Positions 1 through 8,447 of a stretch of DNA of 37,775 bases are shown piece by piece. A model generated the notes under the pieces. The model was not told where the DNA came from. It saw nothing but the letters and a program-made list of their open reading frames with translations, and ran no database searches. This DNA comes from Candidatus Sumerlaeota bacterium (GTDB lineage: Bacteria > UBP6 > UBA1177): the NCBI GenBank assembly GCA_007132725.1, contig SLOD01000063.1, forward strand, positions 1 through 37,775, written 5' to 3'. Positions within the stretch are counted from its first letter, which is position 1, and each line of letters opens with the position of its first letter. The position numbers and the translations under genes are program-made.

Positions 1-256
1 GATTTGCCCCTTTAATGTGGCAGGCTGTTCCATCACAAATTGAAATAACATATTTGCCCGGCTTAGTTCTTTTGAACTGGGCATAAAAGCTGAGTACCCC
101 TTCAACTTCGGCAGGTTTCATTCCGAAATGATCCGAAATTTTCAAAATAGATTCATCAGAAACAAAACCTTCTTCATGTTGAACTTCCTGAAGAGCTTTG
201 ATCAGGAAGCTCCCTTCTTTTTCAAATTTGCCAATGATCTCATTTACATTGCTCAT
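1..256 (-). CDS. NuoE/HydA-type thioredoxin-like [2Fe-2S] subunit (5' part)
   Basis: The reverse strand reads an open frame from ATG at 254-256 to the window edge, giving 85 residues. The start is supported by an AGGAGG-type ribosome site just upstream. The product begins MSNVNEIIGKFEKEG and contains CDGTACHIKGA, which supplies the first two cysteines (C74, C79) of the C-x4-C [2Fe-2S] site of the NuoE/HoxE/HndA/HydA family. These subunits pass electrons between NAD(P)H and a flavin/iron-sulfur partner in complex I or in NAD-linked and bifurcating hydrogenases. The helical N-terminal region ahead of the cluster is typical of the family. The GTACH-KGA form looks more like the anaerobic hydrogenase-associated members than respiratory NuoE, but the partner genes lie outside the window. 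The second cysteine pair is also outside. Confidence 0.85.
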   Translation of the reverse strand, partial: MSNVNEIIGKFEKEGSFLIKALQEVQHEEGFVSDESILKISDHFGMKPAEVEGVLSFYAQFKRTKPGKYVISICDGTACHIKGAN

Positions 257-288
257 TCTACCTCCTGTGCGGCAACTACGCCGGTAAT

Positions 289-297
289 ATTATCCCA
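289..297 (-). promoter_or_regulatory. Extended -10 promoter for the NuoE-like gene
   Basis: On the minus strand the bases read TGG-GATAAT, an extended -10 element (TGn plus a 5/6 match to TATAAT). Transcription would start near 283, leaving a leader of about 27 nt that carries the GGAGG site before the ATG at 256. No convincing -35 hexamer is seen, which is usual for extended -10 promoters. Confidence 0.4.
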
Positions 298-507
298 CAT
301 TTGACTTAAGTTATTTTTCAATTCTACCAAACCTTGTCCGAGCAAAAAAAGGTCAAAAAACGACGAAAAAATCACCAACGCCTATTCTTCTGAAAAAAAA
401 TCTTTATGTCAAGGAGAAGATAAAAAAACATCTGCTTTTTTATTATCATTACTATTTTCATTCCTGTTTTTATTTGTATCTTTATATCCATGTCCTAAAA
501 ATTTGAT

Positions 508-513
508 TATAAT
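508..513 (+). promoter_or_regulatory. Candidate -10 box for the lipoprotein operon
   Basis: A perfect TATAAT lies about 66 nt ahead of the first gene of the operon. No good -35 hexamer sits 16-18 bp upstream, so this is a weak assignment based on one element in an AT-rich spacer. Confidence 0.3.
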
Positions 514-579
514 TCATTTTATGATTACTATACAGCGTTATTTTGTTCTCTGTTGAGTTAGTTGTTGGAGTAACTTTTT

Positions 580-1518
580 ATGATTAAGGTTTTAAAAGCT
601 TGTTTTTTTACAGTATTACTGATGTCACTTAGTTCCTGTATAGCTCTAAGGTCTGATCTTGATGTTGCTACTGCGAAAATGCAGGCCGAATATAATGCCA
701 GATTCAAAGCTCTTGCTGATAGAGCAAAAATGGAAATAGATAAAATAAATGACAGGCTGGATGAAATAGAAAAAACTCTTCAGATAGATAAAAAAGCTCA
801 GGAGAACAAGATCAATCTTTCTTTCAGCACACTTGATGAACTTAAAGGAACAATAAGAGAGATAAATAACCGCATAGATCAGGTAGATGTTGCCGCTCAA
901 TCAGGAGGTGCTGCACAGCAGAGAATAAACCAGCTTGAAAAACAGATCGCTTTGCTAAAAGATGAAAATGCAAAGTTCAGAGAAAATATGCTGGCACAGA
1001 TAGATGAGATCAAGCCGGTTGAGAATCTTACTGTAACACCCAACGGGGTTGTAAGACTGCCTGAGGATGAAGCTAAAAGTTATCGCCAGCTTGTAGACTT
1101 TACAAGAAGTGCAAGTGACTCGGCAATTGCAAGAAGAGGATGGGAAGTTTTTTCTCATAAATACCCCAAATCAAGACGGTGTGATGTGATTTACTGGATA
1201 GGGGAAACATACTATCTTGAGCAGTCATATGAAAGGGCAATAAATTACTTCAGCCGTATAGAGGCGGAGTTCCCCGACTGTCGGAAACAGGAGGCAACAT
1301 ACATTAGAATAGCCTATTCGCTTTTTTACCTTGGAAAAATTGATGTCGCATCAAAAGTCCTTGATGCTATGACGGCGTTGTACCCCAAACCAAATTTTGC
1401 AGGTCAAATGAAAGAACTGAGAAAGATGATCAAAAAAAGCAGGGCAGGTGCCGCTGCAAAAGAAGATAAATCTCAAAAAAAACAGCAACCGGATAAAAAA
1501 AAGGAAGATGAGCAATGA
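580..1518 (+). CDS. CpoB/YbgF-like lipoprotein (coiled coil plus TPR)
   Basis: 312 aa. The N-terminus is a lipoprotein signal with lipobox LSSC (Cys20). Residues about 30-140 are heptad-rich and predicted coiled coil, followed after about residue 170 by TPR-like helices with the spacing seen in the C-terminal half of YbgF/CpoB (Tol-Pal-associated, coordinates envelope constriction with murein synthesis). The end is a lysine/glutamate/glutamine-rich tail. CpoB proteins are normally soluble periplasmic and next to tolB-pal; here the protein is predicted to be lipid-anchored and the tol genes are absent, so it may instead be a structural partner of the two lipoproteins encoded directly downstream. 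The next gene starts in the ATGA overlap of this stop, implying translational coupling. The ATG is supported by GGAG at 567-570. Confidence 0.7.
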   Translation: MIKVLKACFFTVLLMSLSSCIALRSDLDVATAKMQAEYNARFKALADRAKMEIDKINDRLDEIEKTLQIDKKAQENKINLSFSTLDELKGTIREINNRIDQVDVAAQSGGAAQQRINQLEKQIALLKDENAKFRENMLAQIDEIKPVENLTVTPNGVVRLPEDEAKSYRQLVDFTRSASDSAIARRGWEVFSHKYPKSRRCDVIYWIGETYYLEQSYERAINYFSRIEAEFPDCRKQEATYIRIAYSLFYLGKIDVASKVLDAMTALYPKPNFAGQMKELRKMIKKSRAGAAAKEDKSQKKQQPDKKKEDEQ

Positions 1519-2702
1519 TAAAAAGATATTTTTTAATGGTTTTCACTATTTTTCTTTTTTCTGTTTCAGCATGTGAAACAGAGTCAAAAAAAGCGATACC
1601 CCCTGAATTCGTTGTTAACAGGGTGACAGATATGTATTCCATGAAAGACGGGAAACATTTTATTTATCTTAGCAGCAATATGAACAGAGCATATGATTAC
1701 GGAAGGGTGGCTATTGTCGAAATAAAAGAAGATGGCATGGTATCTTTCAAAGATTCCGTTCTTGTGCCTTCTATTGCGGGGAAGATGAGTGTTTGTGAAA
1801 ACGAAGAAACAGTCTATGTGACATCCAGGGACCTTCAGGCTGTTACAAGATACAAAATAATGAAAAGAGACGGGGGATATAAGTTCGATCATCTTGATTC
1901 CACAGACGGGTATATTCCCGACCACATTAAAACAGAAACAGAACCTAATGCCGTAATAATCACCCCTGATGGAAAAAAGTTGTTTGTAACACACATCATA
2001 AGCGGGAGTCTCAGTGTTATAGATCTTGATAACTGGGAAAAATTGTCAACCCACGATCTTAGAAAAGGGGTGACATCAATAGTGCTTGATAATTTATCAG
2101 GTTATTACATTGCATCTCATCGGGAATCCGGGCTTATCTCGGTAATTGATACTTTTGAGACGGTAAATAATTTTTATCTTGATGTTCTTGAAGTCGATCT
2201 CGGCTTTCCCACTCAGGGATATGATATGAGGTCGATCAAGCAGAGTTCAGATGGTGTTTCTCTGTATGGTGCTTTCAGAAATTATGCAAAAAGTACAACT
2301 GCTGACACAGCTCCGCAACTTGTGAATTTTCAGATATTAACAGAAAACAGAGTTGAAGTTGAAATACTTTTTTCTGTTGCTCTAAGGGGATTGCTGGGTG
2401 AAATAGCAGTTATGCCTTACTCAACAGGAGAGGAAGATAATTTGGTTGAAGGAGAGCTGATCTTTGTGGCTTCTCCTGGTGAAAAAACAGTTTTTATTGT
2501 TGACTCTATCCAAAGAAAGGTGATAGATGAAATAGAGGTTGAGAAAGATGGAAAATGTGATCCTTATCAACTTCACTACAAAAAAAAGGGTGAAAATCAC
2601 GGAATATTGTTTGTTTCCTGTTTCATACATGACAAGATACTCTTTTATGACATCGACACATCTTCTTCCAGTCTCTATTCATTGAAAGGAGTGATCAAAT
2701 GA
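1515..2702 (+). CDS. Lipoprotein with predicted YVTN-like beta-propeller
   Basis: 395 aa with a lipoprotein signal ending VSAC (Cys20, then Glu). The rest is beta-rich, with repeated blade-like segments such as NAVIITPDGKKLFVTHIIS and SLSVIDLDNWEKL, the pattern of YVTN/lactonase-type seven-bladed propellers. In that fold the blades serve as binding surfaces rather than a defined catalytic site, and no enzyme motif is visible. It overlaps the upstream gene by 4 nt (ATGA) and its own stop overlaps the next start by 4 nt, so three lipoproteins are made from one coupled message. The residue after Cys is not Asp, so sorting to the outer membrane by LolCDE/LolA would be expected under the enterobacterial rule. 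Function unknown. Confidence 0.7.
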   Translation: MIKRYFLMVFTIFLFSVSACETESKKAIPPEFVVNRVTDMYSMKDGKHFIYLSSNMNRAYDYGRVAIVEIKEDGMVSFKDSVLVPSIAGKMSVCENEETVYVTSRDLQAVTRYKIMKRDGGYKFDHLDSTDGYIPDHIKTETEPNAVIITPDGKKLFVTHIISGSLSVIDLDNWEKLSTHDLRKGVTSIVLDNLSGYYIASHRESGLISVIDTFETVNNFYLDVLEVDLGFPTQGYDMRSIKQSSDGVSLYGAFRNYAKSTTADTAPQLVNFQILTENRVEVEILFSVALRGLLGEIAVMPYSTGEEDNLVEGELIFVASPGEKTVFIVDSIQRKVIDEIEVEKDGKCDPYQLHYKKKGENHGILFVSCFIHDKILFYDIDTSSSSLYSLKGVIK

Positions 2703-4798
2703 AACACCTTCCCACTGCTTTTTTTATGGCTGTGACAGTCCTTATTTTATGTGGATGCGGCCCTTCTTCTGAAAGATATATTTTTGAAAAACCGGTGGCC
2801 TTTTCCGTGCAAAGAGGTGTTGTATGTATAGATGGATCTATATCCTACATGGCTTTTGTTGCTGATGATACCGGCAAGTATGGAACAAGGATCATGAAGA
2901 TAAGCGGTTGCGGTATGGCAGTAGATAAAAAGTTTAAAGATAAGAACGATGATAAGAAAGGACTGTTTATAGGAGGCAGACCTGCATCTATAGATTTAAT
3001 AGATATTAAAGGAGAAATTTACATAGCGACGGCTGTCTCCGGTTATGTGGGGTATGAAAAGTCAAAAGATGCAAAAGGGTATGATCAGGAAGAAAAGCTT
3101 GATGGTCATAGAGGAAGGCTCGCTCTTAGAAAACTGGACAAAAATTTCGATCATGACATTTCTTATGAAAAAAGTGTTTTGTTTAACTTCAATCCTTACC
3201 AAGTCAAAGCTCATAAAAAAGAAGGATTTTGGGTTACAGGGTCTCATTTCGGGGATGCTTATTTAGTTTATGTTCCTCTGGAAGGTGATCCTGTTGAAAA
3301 GACTCTTCCGTTTTTTCCTGCTGAAATTGAATGTTCCAGTGAGCACTGCTATCTTTTTGATGTCTCTAAAGGTGACATTTATCTGCTTGACACAGAGGAT
3401 CTTTCCGTTGAAAAAAAACTTTCCGGATACAATGAATTTCCTTTAAGAAACAGAGGATTCTCTTCAATAAGCAAAGGGCGTTTTGCCGCTTTTGACGGCG
3501 ACAGGGTTGACATCCTTGACGGAGAACTTTCTCTTGAAAAAAGCGTGTCTCTTCCCGGAGGCTTTCTTGCGGTTTCTGTTGCAAGTGTGGTATATAGAGA
3601 ATCTTTCAGCTACAGAAAATTTTCATCTGATGATATGTTTAAAAAAGTCGATCTTTTTGTGAAAGAACAGGATGATCTTGAGACGGACGATAAAGATCGT
3701 GACCATAACGATACAGATGGATACAGCGACGAAGATGGATACAGCGACGAAGATGAATACAGTGACGAAGATGAATACAGTGATATAGATGAATACAATG
3801 ACGAAGATGAGTACAGTGATGAAGATGAGATAGGTGACGATGACTTTTATGAAGAGCCGGATGATGTATTTGAGGAAGTAGTTTACGATGCTTCGGAAGG
3901 AGATGTTTTGTGGATCGCTTCAGCTTCCGGAAAAGTTATGGTGTTTGACCTTGAAACAGAAAGCTGGCTGGTATCTTTTTTTGATGATAGTGAAAAAGAT
4001 ACTGTCCCGGAACACTATAATGAAATGAGACCGTATATAGCTAACAAATACAGAACCTTTCCCCCACACGGCAAAACAGATGCTTTGAATTCTCCTGAAA
4101 TTATGAAAATATCTTCTATAAGAGGGCTGCATAGTCCAGTTTTTTACCGTTTTACTTATGAAGGTTTGATAAAAGGGACCTCTTCTATGACCGGCACATA
4201 CGATAGAGAGGAGGGGTTGCTTATTGATCCTAATGCCAATTTTGAAGACGGTATCATACAGACCTCGACCGACAGCATTGTCCTTTCAGGAAAACGCAGC
4301 TCTTCAAAATGTTTGATACCTTGGGATGAAAATGTTGTCATGTCCATTGACTCAATTGAATCTCCGGATGTTCTTTCGGTCACTCCGGATAAATATGAAG
4401 ATCAGATAGAAGATTGTTACGGTGAAGTTTTTTCTTATAGTGCTTTTTCTCCCGGACTTTATTCTGTTACAAGAGAAGAGCTTTTGAGTGAGAGGTTTGT
4501 TGGCAGAGGAAATGAGTTGTCCGCTGGAGAAAATGTGAATGGAACTTCCCCATCTTTTACTGATAGTATAATTTCTGCATGGATACAAAGGGTGACTGAC
4601 GATGTTATGACAGAAAGAGGGTTTACTTACTTTTTAAGACTTAGGCCCGGAGTTCCTTATGTAGGTTTTACATCGAGTGATGTGATGGAAGAAATGACAG
4701 CCCCGATCACTGGAAGAATTTTAATGTTTTCTCCACTCACAAGAAGGTTCGTGGAGTTTGATCTTGCTGAAAACAGGGTTGTTAAAATTTATAAATAA
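2699..4798 (+). CDS. Large lipoprotein with acidic tandem repeat
   Basis: 699 aa. The signal sequence ends LCGC (Cys20). Residues about 30-320 and 395-699 are beta-rich and look like propeller or Ig-like segments, for example DVLWIASASGKVMVFDLET, a blade-like motif. Between them, from residue 340, lies a run of seven hexapeptide units of the type D-(E/G)-Y-S-D-E, encoded by an 18-bp tandem repeat. The acidic stretch probably forms an extended, possibly Ca2+-binding, spacer between two globular halves. I do not recognise a family for the whole protein. The start overlaps the previous stop (ATGA). The gene is followed after 24 nt by lolA, whose product would carry this and the two preceding lipoproteins to the outer membrane. 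Confidence 0.75.
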   Translation: MKHLPTAFFMAVTVLILCGCGPSSERYIFEKPVAFSVQRGVVCIDGSISYMAFVADDTGKYGTRIMKISGCGMAVDKKFKDKNDDKKGLFIGGRPASIDLIDIKGEIYIATAVSGYVGYEKSKDAKGYDQEEKLDGHRGRLALRKLDKNFDHDISYEKSVLFNFNPYQVKAHKKEGFWVTGSHFGDAYLVYVPLEGDPVEKTLPFFPAEIECSSEHCYLFDVSKGDIYLLDTEDLSVEKKLSGYNEFPLRNRGFSSISKGRFAAFDGDRVDILDGELSLEKSVSLPGGFLAVSVASVVYRESFSYRKFSSDDMFKKVDLFVKEQDDLETDDKDRDHNDTDGYSDEDGYSDEDEYSDEDEYSDIDEYNDEDEYSDEDEIGDDDFYEEPDDVFEEVVYDASEGDVLWIASASGKVMVFDLETESWLVSFFDDSEKDTVPEHYNEMRPYIANKYRTFPPHGKTDALNSPEIMKISSIRGLHSPVFYRFTYEGLIKGTSSMTGTYDREEGLLIDPNANFEDGIIQTSTDSIVLSGKRSSSKCLIPWDENVVMSIDSIESPDVLSVTPDKYEDQIEDCYGEVFSYSAFSPGLYSVTREELLSERFVGRGNELSAGENVNGTSPSFTDSIISAWIQRVTDDVMTERGFTYFLRLRPGVPYVGFTSSDVMEEMTAPITGRILMFSPLTRRFVEFDLAENRVVKIYK
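3716..3841 (+). repeat. 18-bp in-frame tandem repeat, 7 units
   Basis: Seven consecutive 18-bp units of the type GATGAATACAGTGACGAA, in register with the reading frame, encode D-(E/G)-Y-S-D-E. Units 1 and 2 are identical and the last is the most divergent. Because the unit is a multiple of three, gain or loss of copies would alter spacer length without a frameshift. Confidence 0.9.
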
Positions 4799-4822
4799 TT
4801 TGGATTTTATGGAGCAGATCTG

Positions 4823-5485
4823 ATGATGAGAAGAGTATTTCTGATCAGTTTGATAATTCTTTTTGTTATTACTGTTTTGGGTAAAAGTGAGAATCCTGCA
4901 GAAAAACTTTTGGAAAGATATACCGGTATGAAAACCTTTTCTGCTGACTTTGACCGTGTTTTTACCCAGAGGATCACAGGGAACAAGATAAAAGACAATG
5001 GTAAAATATTTTATATGGCACCGGATCAGATAAAGATGGATACATATTCTGAAGGAAAGCTTACAGAGCAGACTTTTGTTGATGGGGAGTCCACAACTTT
5101 TATATATCATACAAAAAAAAATGTAATGATAAGGAAGTCTGCCGGAGAAGCGGGAGAATATCTGGCTTTCCTCAGAGGTCTGGATGAGGTGCGTAAAAAA
5201 TTTAATATAGAAGACTCTACTCCATCTATTCCCAAAGCCAGAAAAACCGGAATAGAGATAAGGGAAGGAGCCGAGCTTTTTAAACTTACACCCATAGAAC
5301 CTATAACAAATCTCAGGTACATTTTCCTTTCGTCTGTTAACAATGAGGTTGACAGTGTCATTATAATTGATCAGCTTAGAAATATAAATCAGTTTAAATT
5401 CAGCAATATAAAAAACAATCCCGATATCAAAAAAGAGATATTCAAGGCTTCGTATCCTTCCGATTACGAAGTGTCCAGATTTTAG
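4823..5485 (+). CDS. lolA: Outer-membrane lipoprotein carrier LolA
   Basis: 220 aa, close to the usual LolA length. A signal peptide (about 1-20, ending near VLG) is followed by the LolA fold: the opening segment with FSADFDRVFTQR, then a strand with GKIFYMAPDQIKMD, corresponding to the family's G-x-hhhx-P-x-x-h/R-h-x-Y region, and TFVDGESTTFIYH. LolA takes lipoproteins released by LolCDE through the periplasm to LolB or the outer membrane. GGAG at 4811-4814 lies 8 nt before the chosen ATG; a second ATG follows immediately at 4826. It is set directly behind three lipoprotein genes, which are obvious clients. No LolB is visible. The next gene starts one nucleotide after the stop. Confidence 0.85.
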   Translation: MMRRVFLISLIILFVITVLGKSENPAEKLLERYTGMKTFSADFDRVFTQRITGNKIKDNGKIFYMAPDQIKMDTYSEGKLTEQTFVDGESTTFIYHTKKNVMIRKSAGEAGEYLAFLRGLDEVRKKFNIEDSTPSIPKARKTGIEIREGAELFKLTPIEPITNLRYIFLSSVNNEVDSVIIIDQLRNINQFKFSNIKNNPDIKKEIFKASYPSDYEVSRF

Positions 5486-5486
5486 T

Positions 5487-8411
5487 ATGTGGAGAACCAT
5501 TCCCCTTTCCGATCTAACAGTCCATGAAAAATATCTTGAAGGAAGTTCTTTGTACCGTTTAAAGCTTGTTATTCTTCTTTCTGTTAAAAAAGAAAATGAG
5601 TGTTTTGTGATAGAGGGGATGTTCAGAAACGATCCTTCCGATAAGATCAAGTTGATATTAGACCGTAAGACTGGAAATATCAAAAAATCATATTGCAGAC
5701 CGGAGTGCTCTTCTCATTGCGAACATATTCTGGCTTTAGCTTTGTGCTATAATGAAACTTCTGTTGAAGGTCTTGATCCCATTGAGCAATTAACCAGCTT
5801 TTCTTTAAAAAATTCAACACTGCCAAAGGAGCAGCCTTTCAAAATAGAGTTTGATAAAAAAAACATAGAGATAAATGTGGGTCAGAAAGATGCACAGATG
5901 AGCAGACTCTTGAAAAAAATAGATAGAAGGAGTATTCCTGAACTCATTTCCATTTTTCCTGAACGATTCTTTTTTTCAGGAAATACTTTGAAAGCGGCTG
6001 AAACTCCTTTAGATATAATGTACTCTGTGAAAGACAGTAAACTTAGATTCTTTCTTCCTGAAAAGAATCTTTATTTCGATGATAGCGGTGTTGTCATAGA
6101 TATAGAAAATGGTCTGGTGTGGCGTCTTGATGAAAAAGCGAACGGAGTTCTTTCCACCTTTTTAAATCTTTCAATGGAGTATAAAAGCAGAGACGAGCTT
6201 GCAGGAGTTATACATGAACTCTCTGCTAATCTTGAACCTCTGATGAAATTGCATGGAGAAATAAATGTTGAAAAAGTGATCCTTGATGAAAACACTGCTT
6301 TTGTGTTTGATACATGGCTTGAAAACAGGAAAATATTTATCAAAATATTTTTTCAAACTGAAAGCGGTACCACAGAGTTTAAGCCCAAAAGAAAAAATTT
6401 TGATCAGGTATACCCTGTTAATGGCAGGATATATCTTTTTACTCCCGCTCTGATAAAAAAACTGAGGAGGGCACTTAATGATTCCGGAGTGAAATTTTCT
6501 AAAAAAAATTATATAGCTCCAGTTGAAAAATATTATGAAATAATTTCTCCGGACAGTACTCTTAACAAACTTGGAAAAGTTGTTTTAAGAAAAGAGCCTG
6601 CAAAGTTTTCTTTTGATGAAAAAGGGGAAAAGAATAGCGAAATAGAGTTTGACATCAATGTAAATGAAAAGTGGTTTTCTTTCAGGATAAAGCTTCCGGA
6701 AAGTAATGAACACATAACACCGGAAGAGTTGATAAGTGCAATAAGACAAATTGACAGAGGTGTAGAGAATCCTTTGATATTAGACAGTTCAGGGAACCCT
6801 GTCATACTTGAAAAAAGCAGGGCGTTCCTTGAAAGAATATCAACAATGCTTCCTGCCAAGGAAGGTCCATCTTTAAAAAAAATCCACTTTGGAAATCTCC
6901 TTAAAATACTCAATACGGATAGCAGAAAAGCTATCAGCAGTTTTTCCGGAGACAAAAATGTCGAAAAAACTTATAAAAAAATATTTTCAACTATGAAACA
7001 TGGTAAGCTCCCTGATATTTCTCTTCCTAAAGAAATAAAAACGAAGTTAAGGCACTATCAGACCGAAGGTTTGAAATGGTTGACACTTTTGAGAGATATG
7101 GGGCTTGGAGGAGTTCTTGCCGATGAAATGGGTTTGGGTAAGACAGTTCAGTCTCTTGCTATGATAAAGATGGAGTCAGGCGAAAAGCCATCAATGGTGA
7201 TCGCTCCCAAAACGCTTCTTTGGAGTTGGGATAGAGAAATAGAAAAGTTTTTCCCCGAAATGGACAGAGTGGTTATTGACTCGCTAAAACCGGAAGATAG
7301 AAGAAAAAAATGGAAGGAAAGCGGAAATGAATTGCTTATAACTTCTTACTCAGTTGTAGTGAATGACCTTGATCTTTTAAAGGATAAAGAGTTCGAAACA
7401 GTTATTCTGGATGAAGCTCAGCATATAAAAAACTGCAAAACAAAACGGTTCAAATCTCTTGTCGCTGTTAAGGCAAAATACCGCTTCGCTTTAACAGGAA
7501 CACCTATTGAAAACCATCTGAGAGATCTTTGGAGTATTTTCCAATTTGTAATGCCGGGTTATCTCGGAAGCAGGAAGGATGTTGATAAAATAGAGAATAC
7601 ACATGATGATGCCGGACTTAAAAAACTTTCTTTAACTACCGCTCCTTTTATATTGAGAAGAACTAAAAAGGAGATATTGAGCGAACTGCCAGAATTGACC
7701 GTTAAAGAATATCCTGTTGAAATGACGCAGAAACAGAAAGAGGCGTATCTTACAATACTTTTAAGAAGCCGGGCTGAGTATATTGAAAACAAAGATAGTA
7801 TGAGCAGTATTCAGATACTCTCAATACTTTCGAAACTCAGACTGGCGGCCAACCACCCTTCTTTAGTCGGTAATCCGGAGGCTTCTCCTGACACATCAGG
7901 AAAGATCCTGACAGTGCTCGAACTTGTTGATGAAATTATTTCTTCAAATGGAAAGGTTTTAATTTTCAGTCAATATGTTAAAATGCTTTCGCTGGTGGAG
8001 ATGGCGATAAAAAAAACCGGCATTGAGTATTTTTATATGGATGGTGGCACGAAAAACAGGATGGCAGTTGTTGACCGTTTCAATAATGGAGAGAAGCCTT
8101 TGTTCCTGATGAGTTTAAAAGTGGGTGGTGTCGGACTGAACCTTGCGGAAGCTGATAATGTTATCATTGTCGATCCCTGGTGGAATCCTGCTGCAGAAGA
8201 ACAGGCATGGTCAAGAGCCCACAGGATAGGTCAGAAAAAAAGAGTTATCGTGAACAAGCTTTTCAGTAAAGGGACAATCGAAGAAAAGATCATGGATATG
8301 CAAAATAAAAAGAAAGGGATGACAGATGCTCTGATGTCAAAGGCATTGAAACATCCGTCAGAAGATTTTATAAAAAAGATAGCTGAGATGGAGCTTGCTC
8401 TAAGTGAGTAG
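5487..8411 (+). CDS. SNF2-family helicase with N-terminal SWIM-like zinc finger
   Basis: 974 aa. An N-terminal SWIM-like finger has C70-x3-C74-x3-C78-x-H80, slightly wider than the classical CxC...CxH. A long middle region follows, then the two RecA-like lobes of the Swi2/Snf2 ATPases: motif I DEMGLGKT at 546-553, motif II DEAQH at 642-646, the LTGTPIENHLRDLWSI motif III block, and motif VI SRAHRIGQ at 909-916. Bacterial SWIM-SNF2 proteins are DNA translocases thought to remodel protein-DNA or RNA polymerase complexes; their exact substrates are mostly unknown. It sits one nucleotide behind lolA, so it is co-transcribed with lipoprotein genes, an odd pairing. No nuclease or methylase accompanies it, which argues against a DISARM-type defence locus. 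Confidence 0.9.
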   Translation: MWRTIPLSDLTVHEKYLEGSSLYRLKLVILLSVKKENECFVIEGMFRNDPSDKIKLILDRKTGNIKKSYCRPECSSHCEHILALALCYNETSVEGLDPIEQLTSFSLKNSTLPKEQPFKIEFDKKNIEINVGQKDAQMSRLLKKIDRRSIPELISIFPERFFFSGNTLKAAETPLDIMYSVKDSKLRFFLPEKNLYFDDSGVVIDIENGLVWRLDEKANGVLSTFLNLSMEYKSRDELAGVIHELSANLEPLMKLHGEINVEKVILDENTAFVFDTWLENRKIFIKIFFQTESGTTEFKPKRKNFDQVYPVNGRIYLFTPALIKKLRRALNDSGVKFSKKNYIAPVEKYYEIISPDSTLNKLGKVVLRKEPAKFSFDEKGEKNSEIEFDINVNEKWFSFRIKLPESNEHITPEELISAIRQIDRGVENPLILDSSGNPVILEKSRAFLERISTMLPAKEGPSLKKIHFGNLLKILNTDSRKAISSFSGDKNVEKTYKKIFSTMKHGKLPDISLPKEIKTKLRHYQTEGLKWLTLLRDMGLGGVLADEMGLGKTVQSLAMIKMESGEKPSMVIAPKTLLWSWDREIEKFFPEMDRVVIDSLKPEDRRKKWKESGNELLITSYSVVVNDLDLLKDKEFETVILDEAQHIKNCKTKRFKSLVAVKAKYRFALTGTPIENHLRDLWSIFQFVMPGYLGSRKDVDKIENTHDDAGLKKLSLTTAPFILRRTKKEILSELPELTVKEYPVEMTQKQKEAYLTILLRSRAEYIENKDSMSSIQILSILSKLRLAANHPSLVGNPEASPDTSGKILTVLELVDEIISSNGKVLIFSQYVKMLSLVEMAIKKTGIEYFYMDGGTKNRMAVVDRFNNGEKPLFLMSLKVGGVGLNLAEADNVIIVDPWWNPAAEEQAWSRAHRIGQKKRVIVNKLFSKGTIEEKIMDMQNKKKGMTDALMSKALKHPSEDFIKKIAEMELALSE

Positions 8412-8447
8412 CAGAAATAGAGAAACTGAAACAATAGTGGAGAGACT

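Larger units (their letters stand above)
257..579. other. Divergent intergenic region, 323 bp
   Basis: This AT-rich spacer separates the minus-strand NuoE-like gene from the plus-strand lipoprotein operon. It holds the putative promoters of both sides and the GGAG ribosome site at 567-570 for the gene at 580. No coding frame, tRNA, GC-rich terminator hairpin or recognisable riboswitch was found in it. Confidence 0.7.

Noticed and set aside
4721-5683. 320-aa open frame on the minus strand
   Set aside because: It lies antisense to lolA and the flanking genes, has no ribosome site and shows Phe/Ser/Ile-rich shadow composition.
5487-8411. DISARM or other SNF2-containing defence system
   Set aside because: No methylase, phospholipase-D nuclease or DUF1998 partner is present; neighbours are envelope genes.
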